From Elusimicrobiota bacterium (lineage in GTDB: Bacteria; Elusimicrobiota; Elusimicrobia; Elusimicrobiales; Elusimicrobiaceae), in NCBI GenBank assembly GCA_023398295.1, contig JAEWSL010000032.1, positions 1 through 30,626 of the forward strand: DNA of 30,626 nucleotides, written 5' to 3'. Of the stretch, positions 1 to 7,341 are shown piece after piece. Both the position numbers and the translations under genes were made by a program. The stretch's first letter is position 1; every line of letters begins with the position of its first letter. The notes beneath the pieces are model-generated. The model searched no databases, had not been told where the DNA came from, and worked only from the letters and a program-made list of their open reading frames with translations.

Positions 1-469
1 CGGTATAGATTTTAGTTTCAAATGGGAATATTACGAACATCTTTTTTACAAGGCGCACTATAGTTTTGGCGCGGTACTCGCGCGAGGCCCAAACCTGCGG
101 GCAGACATAATAATATGCCGGTATATTGCGGTGTTTTGCTATGCCCAGCACCTGGCGGTTAAAGCCGTAGAAATCCACCGTTATTATGCAGGCTGGGTGT
201 TTTTCGTCCATATACTCTTTAATCATGCTCATAAGGCGCACCCACATCGGCATTTTTTTGAAAGGTTCCACAAAACCGCTTGCGCCTTTTGAGGCCAGGT
301 CATATAGAAATTTATCGCTTACGGCCTTCATTCTTTCCCCGCCTATGGAAGTTACGGTTATATCTTTTTTCTGCGCTTTAAGCTCTTTTATGAGGGAGGA
401 GGCGTGTATATCGCCGGATATATCTCCGGCTACGACTAAGATGTTTTTGGAGTTTGGAATAATTGGCAT
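1..469 (-). CDS. lpxB: Lipid-A-disaccharide synthase, 3' part outside the window
   Basis: LpxB joins UDP-2,3-diacylglucosamine and lipid X into the lipid A disaccharide at the inner membrane. About 156 N-terminal residues are visible and the frame is still open at base 1. The family's N-terminal glycine-rich motif is present as AGDISGDIHAS (residues 14-24), followed by SIGGERM and the typical YYVCPQVWA segment. The ATG at 469-467 is preceded by AGGAC at ordinary spacing. It begins 17 bases after the stop of the Gfo/Idh gene, so the two form one operon. An lpxB implies a Gram-negative envelope with lipid A. Family assignment is confident; substrate details cannot be read from the fragment. Confidence 0.93.
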   Translation of the reverse strand, partial: MPIIPNSKNILVVAGDISGDIHASSLIKELKAQKKDITVTSIGGERMKAVSDKFLYDLASKGASGFVEPFKKMPMWVRLMSMIKEYMDEKHPACIITVDFYGFNRQVLGIAKHRNIPAYYYVCPQVWASREYRAKTIVRLVKKMFVIFPFETKIYT

Positions 470-486
470 AAATTTGTCCTTTTGTT

Positions 487-1554
487 TTACTTGCCGCTTC
501 CTCTTTTGAGGGAGCCTAAAGTTTCGTCCAAAGCTATTTTGGCGGCCGCGCCGATTTCGGCCACTTTATGGAGGGGGCCGTTTTCACTTTTTTCGTCGCC
601 GCCTTTGGGCACGTTGTAGCGTTTTATCTGGTCTATTATTTCCAGCGCTACGAACAGAGCCTTAGAGCCTTTTTCCCCGCTGGGCGCGGGCGTTTTATTG
701 TTTTTAATGCAGTCGGTAAAGTGCAGCAGTTCGGAGGTAATGGGCATTTGTTTGTCAACGGAGGGATAAATTACGTCTATATCATTTAGGGATTTTACGG
801 TGGGCGTTTTTTTGCGGTAAATCTTAACGCGCGCGTTCATAAAGTCAACCGATATATAGGCGTTTTCCTGATAAAGGTTCATATATCTTGCGCGTTCAAA
901 GCTGGCGCGCGATGCCGTAACGTCGGCCGTGCAGCCGTTGGCAAATTTCATGCGGACGTTTGCTATATCTTCATAAGCCGAAAATGCGCTTAAACCTATG
1001 GCGTCAATGCTTACGACTTCGCTTTTAAGCATTGTCAAAAGCAGGTCAATATCGTGTATCATAAGGTCCAAGACGACGCCGACGTTTGCCATGCGCGGAT
1101 CATAAGGGCCCAGTCTTTTTATGGCTATAAACTTAGGTTCTTTTATATATTTGAAAGCTTCTATAACGGCCGGATTAAAGCGCTCCACATGGCCGACCTG
1201 CAAAATAACGTCTTTTTCTTTGGATTTTGAGATGAGCTCCCTTGCCTGGTCCATGGTGGAGGCTATGGGCTTTTCCATAAGAGTATTTACGCCGTGCTCA
1301 AGACAATAGAGGCCTATTTTATGATGCAGTTCCGTAGGGGCGGCCACTATGACGGCCTCCACCTGCGGTATTAAATCTTCGTATCTTGTATAAGCGGTGG
1401 AATTATATTCCCAGGCAAGGTTTTGCGCTTTGAGGGAATCCCTGTCGCAAACGCCTACCAGTTCCGCCTCTTTCATTTTTGAAAGCGTGCGGACGTGAAA
1501 AGTGCCTATTTTGCCGGCTCCTATAACGCCGAATTTTATTTTTTTGTCGCTCAT
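487..1554 (-). CDS. Gfo/Idh/MocA-family NAD(P)-dependent dehydrogenase, candidate UDP-GlcNAc 3-dehydrogenase
   Basis: This 355-residue protein has an N-terminal Rossmann fold with GAGKIG (residues 12-17), the family EKP motif (94-96), GHVERFNP (121-128) and the substrate-site DLMIHDID (163-170). Gfo/Idh enzymes oxidise sugar or cyclitol hydroxyls with NAD(P). It is immediately upstream of lpxB and has its own promoter (-10 at 1578-1583) and a good Shine-Dalgarno (AGGAGAT). In some bacteria GnnA, a Gfo/Idh enzyme making the 3-keto sugar for diamino lipid A, is encoded next to lpxA/lpxB together with the aminotransferase GnnB. The neighbourhood fits GnnA, but no gnnB-like gene is visible, so the specific function is inference. 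Another role in envelope sugar metabolism is possible. Confidence 0.85.
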   Translation of the reverse strand: MSDKKIKFGVIGAGKIGTFHVRTLSKMKEAELVGVCDRDSLKAQNLAWEYNSTAYTRYEDLIPQVEAVIVAAPTELHHKIGLYCLEHGVNTLMEKPIASTMDQARELISKSKEKDVILQVGHVERFNPAVIEAFKYIKEPKFIAIKRLGPYDPRMANVGVVLDLMIHDIDLLLTMLKSEVVSIDAIGLSAFSAYEDIANVRMKFANGCTADVTASRASFERARYMNLYQENAYISVDFMNARVKIYRKKTPTVKSLNDIDVIYPSVDKQMPITSELLHFTDCIKNNKTPAPSGEKGSKALFVALEIIDQIKRYNVPKGGDEKSENGPLHKVAEIGAAAKIALDETLGSLKRGSGK

Positions 1555-1577
1555 AAGAATCTCCTAAACCCGATAAA

Positions 1578-1583
1578 ATTATA
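1578..1583 (-). promoter_or_regulatory. -10 box of the Gfo/Idh-lpxB operon
   Basis: On the minus strand a perfect TATAAT lies between the gatB 3' hairpin and the Gfo/Idh start, about 24 bases before the ATG. A Shine-Dalgarno AGGAG sits between them. No strong -35 is seen. It indicates that the operon is transcribed separately from gatB. Confidence 0.6.
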
Positions 1584-1595
1584 TCATTTACGACC

Positions 1596-1618
1596 TACGC
1601 CGCGCTTAGCGCGGCGTA
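1596..1618 (-). terminator. Hairpin after gatB, terminator-like without a T run
   Basis: A perfect 10-bp stem (TACGCCGCGC pairing with GCGCGGCGTA, loop of 3) begins two bases after the gatB stop. No T tract follows on the minus strand, so it may be an RNA 3'-end stabiliser or an inefficient terminator. A fresh promoter follows at 1578-1583. Confidence 0.55.
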
Positions 1619-1620
1619 TC

Positions 1621-3075
1621 TTATTTCAGCATTTCACGGAAAATTTTGTTTAAGACTGCGGGGTTTGCCTTGCCCTTTGATTTTTTCATAACGCAGCCTA
1701 CTAAAGCTCCCACGGCTTTTTGATTGCCGCCTTTGAAGTCGGCAAAAGCTTTGGGATTTTCGCTTGCGGCCTCCTCGGCCCAGGTTTTTAGGAGGGCCTC
1801 GTCGCTCACCTGCGTTTGGCCTTCGGTCTCAATAAGTTCTTTTACCGTTTTGCCGCCGTCCCACGCTTTTGCAAAAACCTCTTTTGCCATCTTAACGGAA
1901 AGTTTGCCGCTCTCTATATAAGAGATAAGGCTTGCAAGTTCTTTAGGCGCAAGCGGGCAGGCGGATATATCTAAATTGCTTTCGTTTAATTTGCCCAAAA
2001 TATCGGTGCCTATCCAGTTTGCCGCGGCCTTTGCTTTTGCGCCGCAGGCCAAAGCCCGCTCAAAATAATCGCACAGGGCTTTGGAGGAAGTCATCAAACC
2101 CGCGTCGTAGGGGGAAAGGGATAGAGTTTCCTCAAACTCTTTTCTTTTCTCGCCCGGATTTTTAGGCATGCTTTTTTTGATGTCTTCTATGCGCTTTTCG
2201 CTTAGAACAAGGGGCGGCAAATCCGGCTCGGGAAAATAGCGGTACTCCTGCGCGCTTTCTTTGCTGCGCATGGGTTTTGTTTCAAGCAGGACGTCGTCCC
2301 AAAGCCGCGTTTCCTGCGTTATTTTACCGCCGTTTTGCAATACTTTGCTTTGGCGCGAAATTTCATAGGCAAGAGCGTCTTTGACGGCCTTAAAAGAATT
2401 TAGGTTTTTAATTTCAATTCTTGTGCCAAACTCTTTTTGTCCTTTGGGGCGCAGAGATAAATTTACGTCAACGCGCAGTTCGCCTTTTTCCATATCGCAG
2501 GCGGAAATATCAAACCACTGCATAAGGCTTTTAAGCGCGGTAAGATAATCGCAGGCTTCCTGCGGGGAGGATATATCGGGTTCGGAAACTATTTCAAGCA
2601 ACGGCACGCCGGAACGGTTTAAGTCTATAAGGGAGCAATCCTCCCCGTGTATTGATTTGCCGGCGTCTTCTTCCATATGGGCGCGCGTTATGCGGATTTT
2701 CTTTAACGCTGCGGCCGCGGAGGAGGAAGGTATCTCTATAAACCCGTGCTCGCAGATAGGTTTATCGTCCTGGGTTATCTGGTAGCCTTTTGGCAAATCG
2801 GGGTAAAAATAGTTTTTGCGCGCAAAAACGGAAGTTTTGTTTATCTTTGCGTTTAAGGCAAGGGCGGCTTTAACGGCCAGAGTCACCGCCTCCTGATTTA
2901 TGGAGGGCAAAGCGCCTGGCTGCGCCGTGCATACGGGGCAAATTGCGGCGTTGGGCGCAAGTTCGCTTTTGGCGCCGGCGGGGCAGCGGCAGAACATTTT
3001 GCTTCTTGTCGCTGTCTGGATATGTATTTCCAAGCCTATTACGGATTCAAAATCTGTCTTTAAGTCTGTGTTCAT
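1621..3075 (-). CDS. gatB: Aspartyl/glutamyl-tRNA(Asn/Gln) amidotransferase subunit B
   Basis: GatB binds mischarged Glu-tRNA(Gln) or Asp-tRNA(Asn) and phosphorylates the side chain so that ammonia delivered by GatA can convert it to Gln or Asn. The 484-residue length is normal. The N-terminal signature GLEIHIQ (14-20) is present, as are four cysteines in zinc-site arrangement (C29, C31, C46, C49) and a complete C-terminal YqeY-like tRNA-binding tail. The ATG at 3075 has no Shine-Dalgarno, and only 21 bases separate it from the divergent flippase gene, so the mRNA is probably leaderless. The partners gatC and gatA lie about 15 kb away on the other strand, so gatB is outside the gatCA operon. 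Confidence 0.97.
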   Translation of the reverse strand: MNTDLKTDFESVIGLEIHIQTATRSKMFCRCPAGAKSELAPNAAICPVCTAQPGALPSINQEAVTLAVKAALALNAKINKTSVFARKNYFYPDLPKGYQITQDDKPICEHGFIEIPSSSAAAALKKIRITRAHMEEDAGKSIHGEDCSLIDLNRSGVPLLEIVSEPDISSPQEACDYLTALKSLMQWFDISACDMEKGELRVDVNLSLRPKGQKEFGTRIEIKNLNSFKAVKDALAYEISRQSKVLQNGGKITQETRLWDDVLLETKPMRSKESAQEYRYFPEPDLPPLVLSEKRIEDIKKSMPKNPGEKRKEFEETLSLSPYDAGLMTSSKALCDYFERALACGAKAKAAANWIGTDILGKLNESNLDISACPLAPKELASLISYIESGKLSVKMAKEVFAKAWDGGKTVKELIETEGQTQVSDEALLKTWAEEAASENPKAFADFKGGNQKAVGALVGCVMKKSKGKANPAVLNKIFREMLK

Positions 3076-3096
3076 ATATTTAATATAATATCAAAT
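3076..3096. promoter_or_regulatory. 21-bp divergent intergenic promoter, candidate leaderless in both directions
   Basis: The whole space between the gatB ATG and the flippase ATG is AT-only except one C/G pair. On the plus strand TATAAT at 3084-3089 is 7 bases before the flippase ATG. On the minus strand TATATT (3087-3082) is 6 bases before the gatB ATG. At normal -10 to start spacing, both transcripts would begin at or next to the A of ATG. Any -35 boxes must lie inside the opposing genes. Confidence 0.55.
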
Positions 3097-4602
3097 ATGG
3101 AGCATTCGTTCACTTATAAGAAAGGGGCTTTATCTTCCGTTATGTGCGGCGTGATAAGCAAAGTATTTGCCTTTGCGGTAAGCTTGCTTGTCGCTTTCTA
3201 TTTCGGCGCAGACGGCAGAACAGACATTTATTTTTACCTCATCTTAATATGCGCTCTCTTAAACGGCTGGCTTCAGGGGATAAATATAAACCTTGTCCTG
3301 CCGGAGTTTATGCATATCCGCGCGCGTCGCGACCAAAGCGCGGCCGTTGATTTTGCCAATTTCTTTTTGTATTGCTATTTAATTTGCGCCGCCGCGCTTA
3401 TACTTGTCTGCTGCTTTGCGCCGGAGCAGATTTTGGGGATTATTTCGGCTTTCAGCCCAGAGCAAGTTGCGCGCGCGCAGAACTTTGCCATTTTGGGCGC
3501 GGTGTACTTTTGCTCTTTTTTTATAATGACCTATTTGGTGTCGCTTAATGAAAGTTACAAGCTCTTTGGCATTTACTTCCTCTCACCGCTTAACTCGGCA
3601 TTGCCGCTTCTTTTTTTGATTGCGACGCGTAAACTTGAAGCGCTTTTTGTAGGATACATAACCGCCTACCTTATACAAAGCGTCGCCTGTTTATACCGCT
3701 TAAATAAATACGCGGCGTGGCACTTTGGGTTTAAGAAAGTGGCATTCGGTAAAAAGTTTTTGCAGGATTTCCTTGCAAACCAGCCCAATACTTTTGCGTG
3801 GACTGCGTTGCTGTATACGCCTTTGATGCTTATATCTTCTTTACAGACGGGGCTTGTAAGCGCGGTTAATTACTGCCGCACGATTACAGACGCGCCGCTT
3901 GATATCCTTACCTCAAAAGTAAACGCGGTGGCCAAAGTTAAGCTTACGGCTGAAGCCGCGCAAAAAGATTTGGACTCCGTACGCCAAACGCTGATTTCTT
4001 CGGACTTGGCCTTAAGCGTAATTTTAATACCGGTCTGTGTATTTACGTCTTTTTTTGCGGCAGATATCGTGGAGCTGCTTTTTATGCGCGGAAACTTTGG
4101 GCCGCATGACGTTTTAAGCACGTCTTTATTTTTGAAAGCTTTTATTTTGGCCATACCGCTTGTTTCGCTTTCAAACAATATAGCCAATATGTTTACGGGC
4201 ATGCGCATAGTGAAGGAACTTGTGCCGCCGTATTTGAGCCTTGCTCTTTTATATATAGGCTTATTTATTTTGGGCATAAAGTATTACGGGCCTTATTCTT
4301 ATTCGGCCTTATTTTTGGCTCTTTATATTTCCAACACCGCGCTTAATGTTAAGACGGCAAAGAAATACGCGCCCTTTTTGGGCTACGGCGCGCATATAAG
4401 GCATATTTCTTTTTTGTTTCTGATAAGCTTTTTGTGCGCGGCTTTTACAAAATACATATTTTCCTTTTACGAAGGCTGCGTAATTGTTAGAATACTTATA
4501 AACGGGAGCTTTTTTGTGCTCCTTAACTTTGCGGTTTTATTCTTCTGCGGCGAAGTTAAAAAAATAGGGGAGATCTTACAAATAAAATGGAATTTACGGT
4601 AA
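3097..4602 (+). CDS. MurJ/MviN-family lipid-linked oligosaccharide flippase
   Basis: This 501-residue, strongly hydrophobic protein has some 12-14 membrane segments. MVF/MurJ family signs are an N-terminal KKGAL segment leading into the first helix, a long hydrophilic loop around residue 285, and an LLFMRGNFGPHD segment that matches the ERGxF region of MurJ. Such proteins flip lipid II or other undecaprenyl-linked glycans across the inner membrane. The gene overlaps the next one, a GT2 glycosyltransferase, by 16 bases, which suggests a dedicated glycan pathway instead of, or besides, peptidoglycan. The start is 7 bases after a TATAAT with no ribosome binding site. Whether it is the housekeeping MurJ or a paralogue cannot be decided from this window. 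Confidence 0.85.
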   Translation: MEHSFTYKKGALSSVMCGVISKVFAFAVSLLVAFYFGADGRTDIYFYLILICALLNGWLQGININLVLPEFMHIRARRDQSAAVDFANFFLYCYLICAAALILVCCFAPEQILGIISAFSPEQVARAQNFAILGAVYFCSFFIMTYLVSLNESYKLFGIYFLSPLNSALPLLFLIATRKLEALFVGYITAYLIQSVACLYRLNKYAAWHFGFKKVAFGKKFLQDFLANQPNTFAWTALLYTPLMLISSLQTGLVSAVNYCRTITDAPLDILTSKVNAVAKVKLTAEAAQKDLDSVRQTLISSDLALSVILIPVCVFTSFFAADIVELLFMRGNFGPHDVLSTSLFLKAFILAIPLVSLSNNIANMFTGMRIVKELVPPYLSLALLYIGLFILGIKYYGPYSYSALFLALYISNTALNVKTAKKYAPFLGYGAHIRHISFLFLISFLCAAFTKYIFSFYEGCVIVRILINGSFFVLLNFAVLFFCGEVKKIGEILQIKWNLR

Positions 4603-5444
4603 TATGCCCCGCCTATAATGCGCGGGACTTTATAATTGAAACTATAAAATCTGTTGAAAACCAAACGTACCAAAACTGGCAGATGATTATATTTGACGAC
4701 GGCTCAACCGACGATACTTATAATATCTGCGCGCAGTTTTCGGCGCAAAATCCCAAAATAAGGCTCTTAAAACACGCAGACGGCGGCAATAAAGGCCTTA
4801 AGCAAACGCTTCTTTGCGCGCTTGAGTGCGTTAAAACGCAGTATATCGCTTTTTTGGAATGCGACGATTACTGGCATAAGGATTATCTTAAGGAGAAAGC
4901 GGCTTTTTTGCGGGGAAATCCTTCCTGCGCGGTGGTGTTTAATGCCGTTGAGCCCTTTGGCGAAAAAGAAAGAGTGCGCCGTCTTAAACTTTATTACTTT
5001 GCGCTTAATTTTTATCTGCGCCTGCGCCGGCCCTTTTGCCGGCTTTACGATTTGAAAGCGCCGCTGTTTTCTTTTAACGCGGTGCCCACGTTTTCCTGCA
5101 TCTGCGCGCGGAGAGATGTTTTGGAAGGGCTTGATTTTTCTTCGCCTTTCAGGCCGTGGCTGGATTACTATCTCTGCGCGCAAATTGCGCTTAAACACAG
5201 ATTTTGTTTTATGAAAAAGAAACTTACTTTTTGGCGGCTTCATACGGGCAGTTACACCATGCGCAGCCTCGGCGGTCTTAATGAAGGCGAAAAGAAATTC
5301 AGAAGCGCCCTTGCCAAAATATATAAAGAGGCGCTGCCGCCCTGGCGGTACTATTTTATAAAAACGTCGGACGCGGTGTACGGTTTTATTTTCAAAGTTT
5401 TTTTCTTAATTCCGTTTAAGTTTTTCTACCGCATTTTATCTTAG
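4587..5444 (+). CDS. Family 2 glycosyltransferase
   Basis: The 285-residue protein begins with a GT-A fold: FTVICPAYNA, then DDGSTDD (37-43) for nucleotide-sugar binding and ECDD (91-94) as the acidic, metal-binding DxD-like motif. GT2 enzymes transfer a sugar from a nucleotide donor to an acceptor, often a lipid-linked glycan. The C-terminal end is aromatic-rich with one hydrophobic stretch (YGFIFKVFFLIPFKFF), suggesting membrane contact. The start codon lies inside the end of the upstream flippase gene, with GGGGAG at 4567-4572 as a possible ribosome binding site, so translation is likely coupled. Donor and acceptor are unknown. Confidence 0.9.
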   Translation: MEFTVICPAYNARDFIIETIKSVENQTYQNWQMIIFDDGSTDDTYNICAQFSAQNPKIRLLKHADGGNKGLKQTLLCALECVKTQYIAFLECDDYWHKDYLKEKAAFLRGNPSCAVVFNAVEPFGEKERVRRLKLYYFALNFYLRLRRPFCRLYDLKAPLFSFNAVPTFSCICARRDVLEGLDFSSPFRPWLDYYLCAQIALKHRFCFMKKKLTFWRLHTGSYTMRSLGGLNEGEKKFRSALAKIYKEALPPWRYYFIKTSDAVYGFIFKVFFLIPFKFFYRILS

Positions 5445-5490
5445 CTAAGGCCGCGCGAAGCAAACTATATACAAATTACGTCGTATTTTG

Positions 5491-5496
5491 TATAAT
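5491..5496 (+). promoter_or_regulatory. -10 box for the initiator tRNA
   Basis: A perfect TATAAT lies five bases before the mature tRNA 5' end. The -35 region (near 5468) is a poor match. It would make a very short 5' leader. Confidence 0.55.
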
Positions 5497-5501
5497 ATAG
5501 T

Positions 5502-5575
5502 TGCGGGGTGGAGAAGCCCGGTATCTCGCAAGGCCCATAACCTTGAGATCGCAGGTTCAAATCCTGCCCCCGCAA
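5502..5575 (+). tRNA. Initiator tRNA-Met (CAU)
   Basis: It forms a complete cloverleaf: acceptor TGCGGGG with CCCCGCA, D stem GAGA/TCTC, anticodon arm CAAGG-CCCATAA-CCTTG and T arm GCAGG-TTCAAAT-CCTGC, with discriminator A and no encoded CCA. A11:U24 and two G:C pairs at 30-31:39-40 point to the initiator form instead of elongator Met or Ile2. Two positions are unusual. Position 1:72 is U:A, not the C:A mismatch of E. coli. Pair 29:41 is A:U, giving AGG/CCU instead of the usual GGG/CCC. Confidence 0.93.
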
Positions 5576-5583
5576 TATATTTT

Positions 5584-5604
5584 GCCGCCCCAAAGGCGGC
5601 TTTT
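5584..5604 (+). terminator. Intrinsic terminator after tRNA-fMet
   Basis: The stem is GCCGCC with GGCGGC, the loop CCAAA, and TTTT follows directly. It lies between the tRNA and the NYN gene, so the downstream gene probably depends on read-through or on an unseen promoter. Confidence 0.75.
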
Positions 5605-5622
5605 GTCATAAAAGGGGCAAAA

Positions 5623-6021
5623 ATGCAGACGGGAGCAAAACCCTCAACCTACATAATTGACGGTCTTAATTTTGTCAGAAGCTACCTTCTAAAAACCCGT
5701 TACTCCGACGAAGAAGCCCTTATTTCCCAAACGGCTTTGTGGCTTGACGACCTGTCGCAGGGCGCGCTTTTAGGCAGTTCTTTTCGCCTGGTGCTTGACG
5801 GCGGATTTAGATATATCGGGCAGCGCAAAATGCCAAGGGTGGACGTAATTTTTGCCGAGGACAGAACCGCCGACGACATTATTTTTGAGCAGGCTTCTTA
5901 TATGAGCCAAAACCGCCTGCGCGTGTGCGTGGTAACTTCCGACGGGGAACTTGCGCGCTCGCTTACCGAGCGCGGCGTAAAGACGGTTTCCTGCGCGCAG
6001 TTTTTCAAAGCTTTCTATTGA
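5623..6021 (+). CDS. NYN (YacP-like) domain protein, putative ribonuclease
   Basis: The protein has 132 residues. It has the acidic skeleton of the NYN/PIN-like fold: YIIDGLNFV near the N-terminus (D13), LVLDGG (D59), TADDIIFEQ (D84, D85) and VVTSDGELARSL (D107). YacP-type NYN proteins are small metal-dependent RNases; Bacillus Rae1 is one. The ATG at 5623 is chosen because AAAGGGG precedes it and because an upstream in-frame extension would run through the tRNA. The gene sits between two tRNA genes, downstream of the tRNA terminator. A role in mRNA or tRNA turnover is inference from the family. Confidence 0.8.
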   Translation: MQTGAKPSTYIIDGLNFVRSYLLKTRYSDEEALISQTALWLDDLSQGALLGSSFRLVLDGGFRYIGQRKMPRVDVIFAEDRTADDIIFEQASYMSQNRLRVCVVTSDGELARSLTERGVKTVSCAQFFKAFY

Positions 6022-6045
6022 TTTATTTTTTTCAGACGAAATAAA

Positions 6046-6078
6046 AAGCCGCCGCGTTAAAAGATAACGCGGCGGCTT
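6046..6078. terminator. Bidirectional intrinsic terminator between the NYN gene and tRNA-Ala
   Basis: A 14-bp perfect stem (AAGCCGCCGCGTTA and its complement) carries a loop of AAAGA, with A-rich sequence on the left and T-rich on the right. It separates two convergent genes and can serve both. Confidence 0.88.
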
Positions 6079-6083
6079 AAATT

Positions 6084-6159
6084 TGGTGGACCCGAACGGG
6101 ATTGAACCGATGACCTCCTGCATGCCATGCAGGCGCTCTCCCAGCTGAGCTACGGGCCC
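6084..6159 (-). tRNA. tRNA-Ala (GGC)
   Basis: On the minus strand the acceptor is GGGCCCG paired with CGGGTCC, including the G3:U70 wobble that identifies alanine tRNAs. The anticodon arm is CCTGC-ATGGCAT-GCAGG. Discriminator A is followed by an encoded CCA. It is the only tRNA in the window whose CCA is encoded. Confidence 0.96.
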
Positions 6160-6167
6160 ATATTTAT

Positions 6168-6197
6168 ATTTTAGCATAAAAGGCGTTTTGAAGACAA
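6168..6197 (-). promoter_or_regulatory. Promoter of tRNA-Ala
   Basis: On the minus strand there is TTGTCT (6197-6192), an 18-base spacer and an extended -10 TGCTAAAAT with the hexamer at 6173-6168. It ends nine bases before the tRNA 5' end. Confidence 0.7.
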
Positions 6198-6268
6198 CGA
6201 GCCCGCCCCGCCTTGACGTTAAAAGCCGTAATTATAAACAGGCGTTTTATAAATTTTAATATCAAAGC

Positions 6269-6288
6269 GGGATATGCAAAAATATCCC
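6269..6288 (-). terminator. Weak hairpin downstream of the prepilin
   Basis: GGGATAT pairs with ATATCCC across a 6-base loop, 13 bases past the prepilin stop on the minus strand. Only scattered Ts follow, so termination is possible but weak. Confidence 0.4.
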
Positions 6289-6301
6289 AAAAGCGGGGGT
6301 T

Positions 6302-6769
6302 TTAGTAAAAAGAATAGGTGCTCCAAGTCCCGTCTATGCCGCTGGTAGCGCTTCCCGTTACGGCTTTGCAGACGCGCTTTGCGCGTTCGTCCGTAGTAAG
6401 GGCGTAGCACATTTTGCCGCCGTACATATACATTGCGTTAAACCCGCTTTTAGCGGTGGTCAGGGCGCAGCCGCCGGTGGCGTTTGTATTAAAATAGCAA
6501 TATCCCCAGTTAAAATAAATCCCGGTCTTGCCTTCGTTGATTGTTGTGTAAGGCAAACCGATGTCTAAAGCCGTAAAATCTATCGTATAACTGCCCGTTG
6601 CAAGCTTATATCTTTCATTGGCCGAAGCTATTGTCTTAGTTAAGTCCATTATGGTGGAATATTTAGCCTTATCGCGCGCAAGCTGATATTGCGGCAGGGC
6701 AATAGCGGCAAGTATGCCGATAATTAATACGACAATTAACATTTCAATTAAAGTGAAGCCTTTTTTCAT
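6302..6769 (-). CDS. Type IV prepilin, PilE-like
   Basis: The 155-residue protein begins with a textbook class III signal: MKKG, then the cleavage point before F5, then FTLIEMLIVVLIIGILAAIALPQY with the conserved E at +5 and the hydrophobic assembly helix. The C-terminal half is a globular pilin head with two cysteine pairs that could form the D-loop. It would be matured by prepilin peptidase and assembled into a type IV pilus or a type II secretion pseudopilus. The ribosome binding site AGGAG is well placed. No assembly genes are nearby; it is a lone pilin gene. Elusimicrobia carry many such scattered pilin genes, which supports the taxonomic guess. Confidence 0.93.
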   Translation of the reverse strand: MKKGFTLIEMLIVVLIIGILAAIALPQYQLARDKAKYSTIMDLTKTIASANERYKLATGSYTIDFTALDIGLPYTTINEGKTGIYFNWGYCYFNTNATGGCALTTAKSGFNAMYMYGGKMCYALTTDERAKRVCKAVTGSATSGIDGTWSTYSFY

Positions 6770-6842
6770 ACATAACTCCTAATACTGATATAGCTAGAGT
6801 TTATGAAAATTTTACCTGATACGCAAGATTAGTGCTCTACGC

Positions 6843-7191
6843 TCTCTGGTATCGTTTGGGCATACGCCTCAAACTTGAAAAACCGCGACAGCTTTCCACA
6901 AATGGGCGCTTAACGAACGGCTATGTCAACGGCAAGCTTTTTTGCGCGGCGAAGACGCGAGGCCGTCCGTTAAACGCCCATTTGTATTACCTTGTGTGAT
7001 TTTCTGCTTTTGGATATAGTTTTGATTTTTTCCCAAGCGCAGCGTACCAACGAAGAAGGAAGTAGCGTGTCTTAGTTCTTCTGTTTAACCGAAGAAGCGA
7101 AGCTTGGGATTTGTGATTATTAGCTTATTTGCCAAAGGTGCGCCCAAGCGCACAACCAAAAAATTGGAAAATTGTGCGCCCGACATATCTG
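6843..7191. repeat. Interspersed repeat cluster 1
   Basis: This 350-base gene-free stretch is a mosaic of modules found elsewhere in the window. It holds a head module (6843-6876, like 10190-10222), a 69-base module (6877-6945, identical at 63 of 69 bases to 10321-10389), and a long inverted repeat with 23-base arms (6898-6920 and 6963-6985, 21 of 23 paired). A segment at 6981-7063 matches the reverse complement of 29235-29312. A structured unit lies at 7076-7160. An 18-base tail at 7166-7183 is repeated inverted at 10143-10160. No transposase or credible ORF is present. Confidence 0.85.
7076..7160 (+). repeat. Structured repeat unit, copy A
   Basis: It starts with a small hairpin (TTCTTC and GAAGAA around TGTTTAACC), then GCGAAGCTTGG, an ATTTG/ATTAGCTTATTTG segment, and ends with hairpin GTGCGC-CCAA-GCGCAC (7138-7153). 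The same unit occurs in tandem at 18291-18433 and, inverted, at 20949-21092, with different but still paired stem sequences. Confidence 0.8.
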
Positions 7192-7220
7192 TCCTTAACA
7201 CCATATGTCGTTATATGAAT

Positions 7221-7229
7221 TGATATAAT
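7221..7229 (+). promoter_or_regulatory. Extended -10 promoter of tRNA-Pro
   Basis: TGATATAAT is an extended -10 with the hexamer at 7224-7229, seven bases before the mature tRNA. No recognisable -35 is present. Confidence 0.6.
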
Positions 7230-7236
7230 ATAGTAT

Positions 7237-7308
7237 CGGGGTATGGCTCAATGGTAGAGCGCTCGGTTTGGGACCGAGAGGTTCCCGGTTCAAGCCCGGG
7301 TACCCCGA
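7237..7308 (+). tRNA. tRNA-Pro (TGG)
   Basis: Acceptor CGGGGTA pairs with TACCCCG, the D stem is GCTC/GAGC, the anticodon arm is CTCGG-TTTGGGA-CCGAG, and the T arm is CCCGG-TTCAAGC-CCGGG. C1:G72 and discriminator A fit bacterial tRNA-Pro. CCA is not encoded. Confidence 0.96.
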
Positions 7309-7341
7309 TATATTTACTTTTCACTCGGAGATGGCCGCCCT

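Noticed and set aside
5488..5622. 5' extension of the NYN gene
   Set aside because: It would run through tRNA-fMet and its terminator. The ATG at 5623 has a ribosome binding site.
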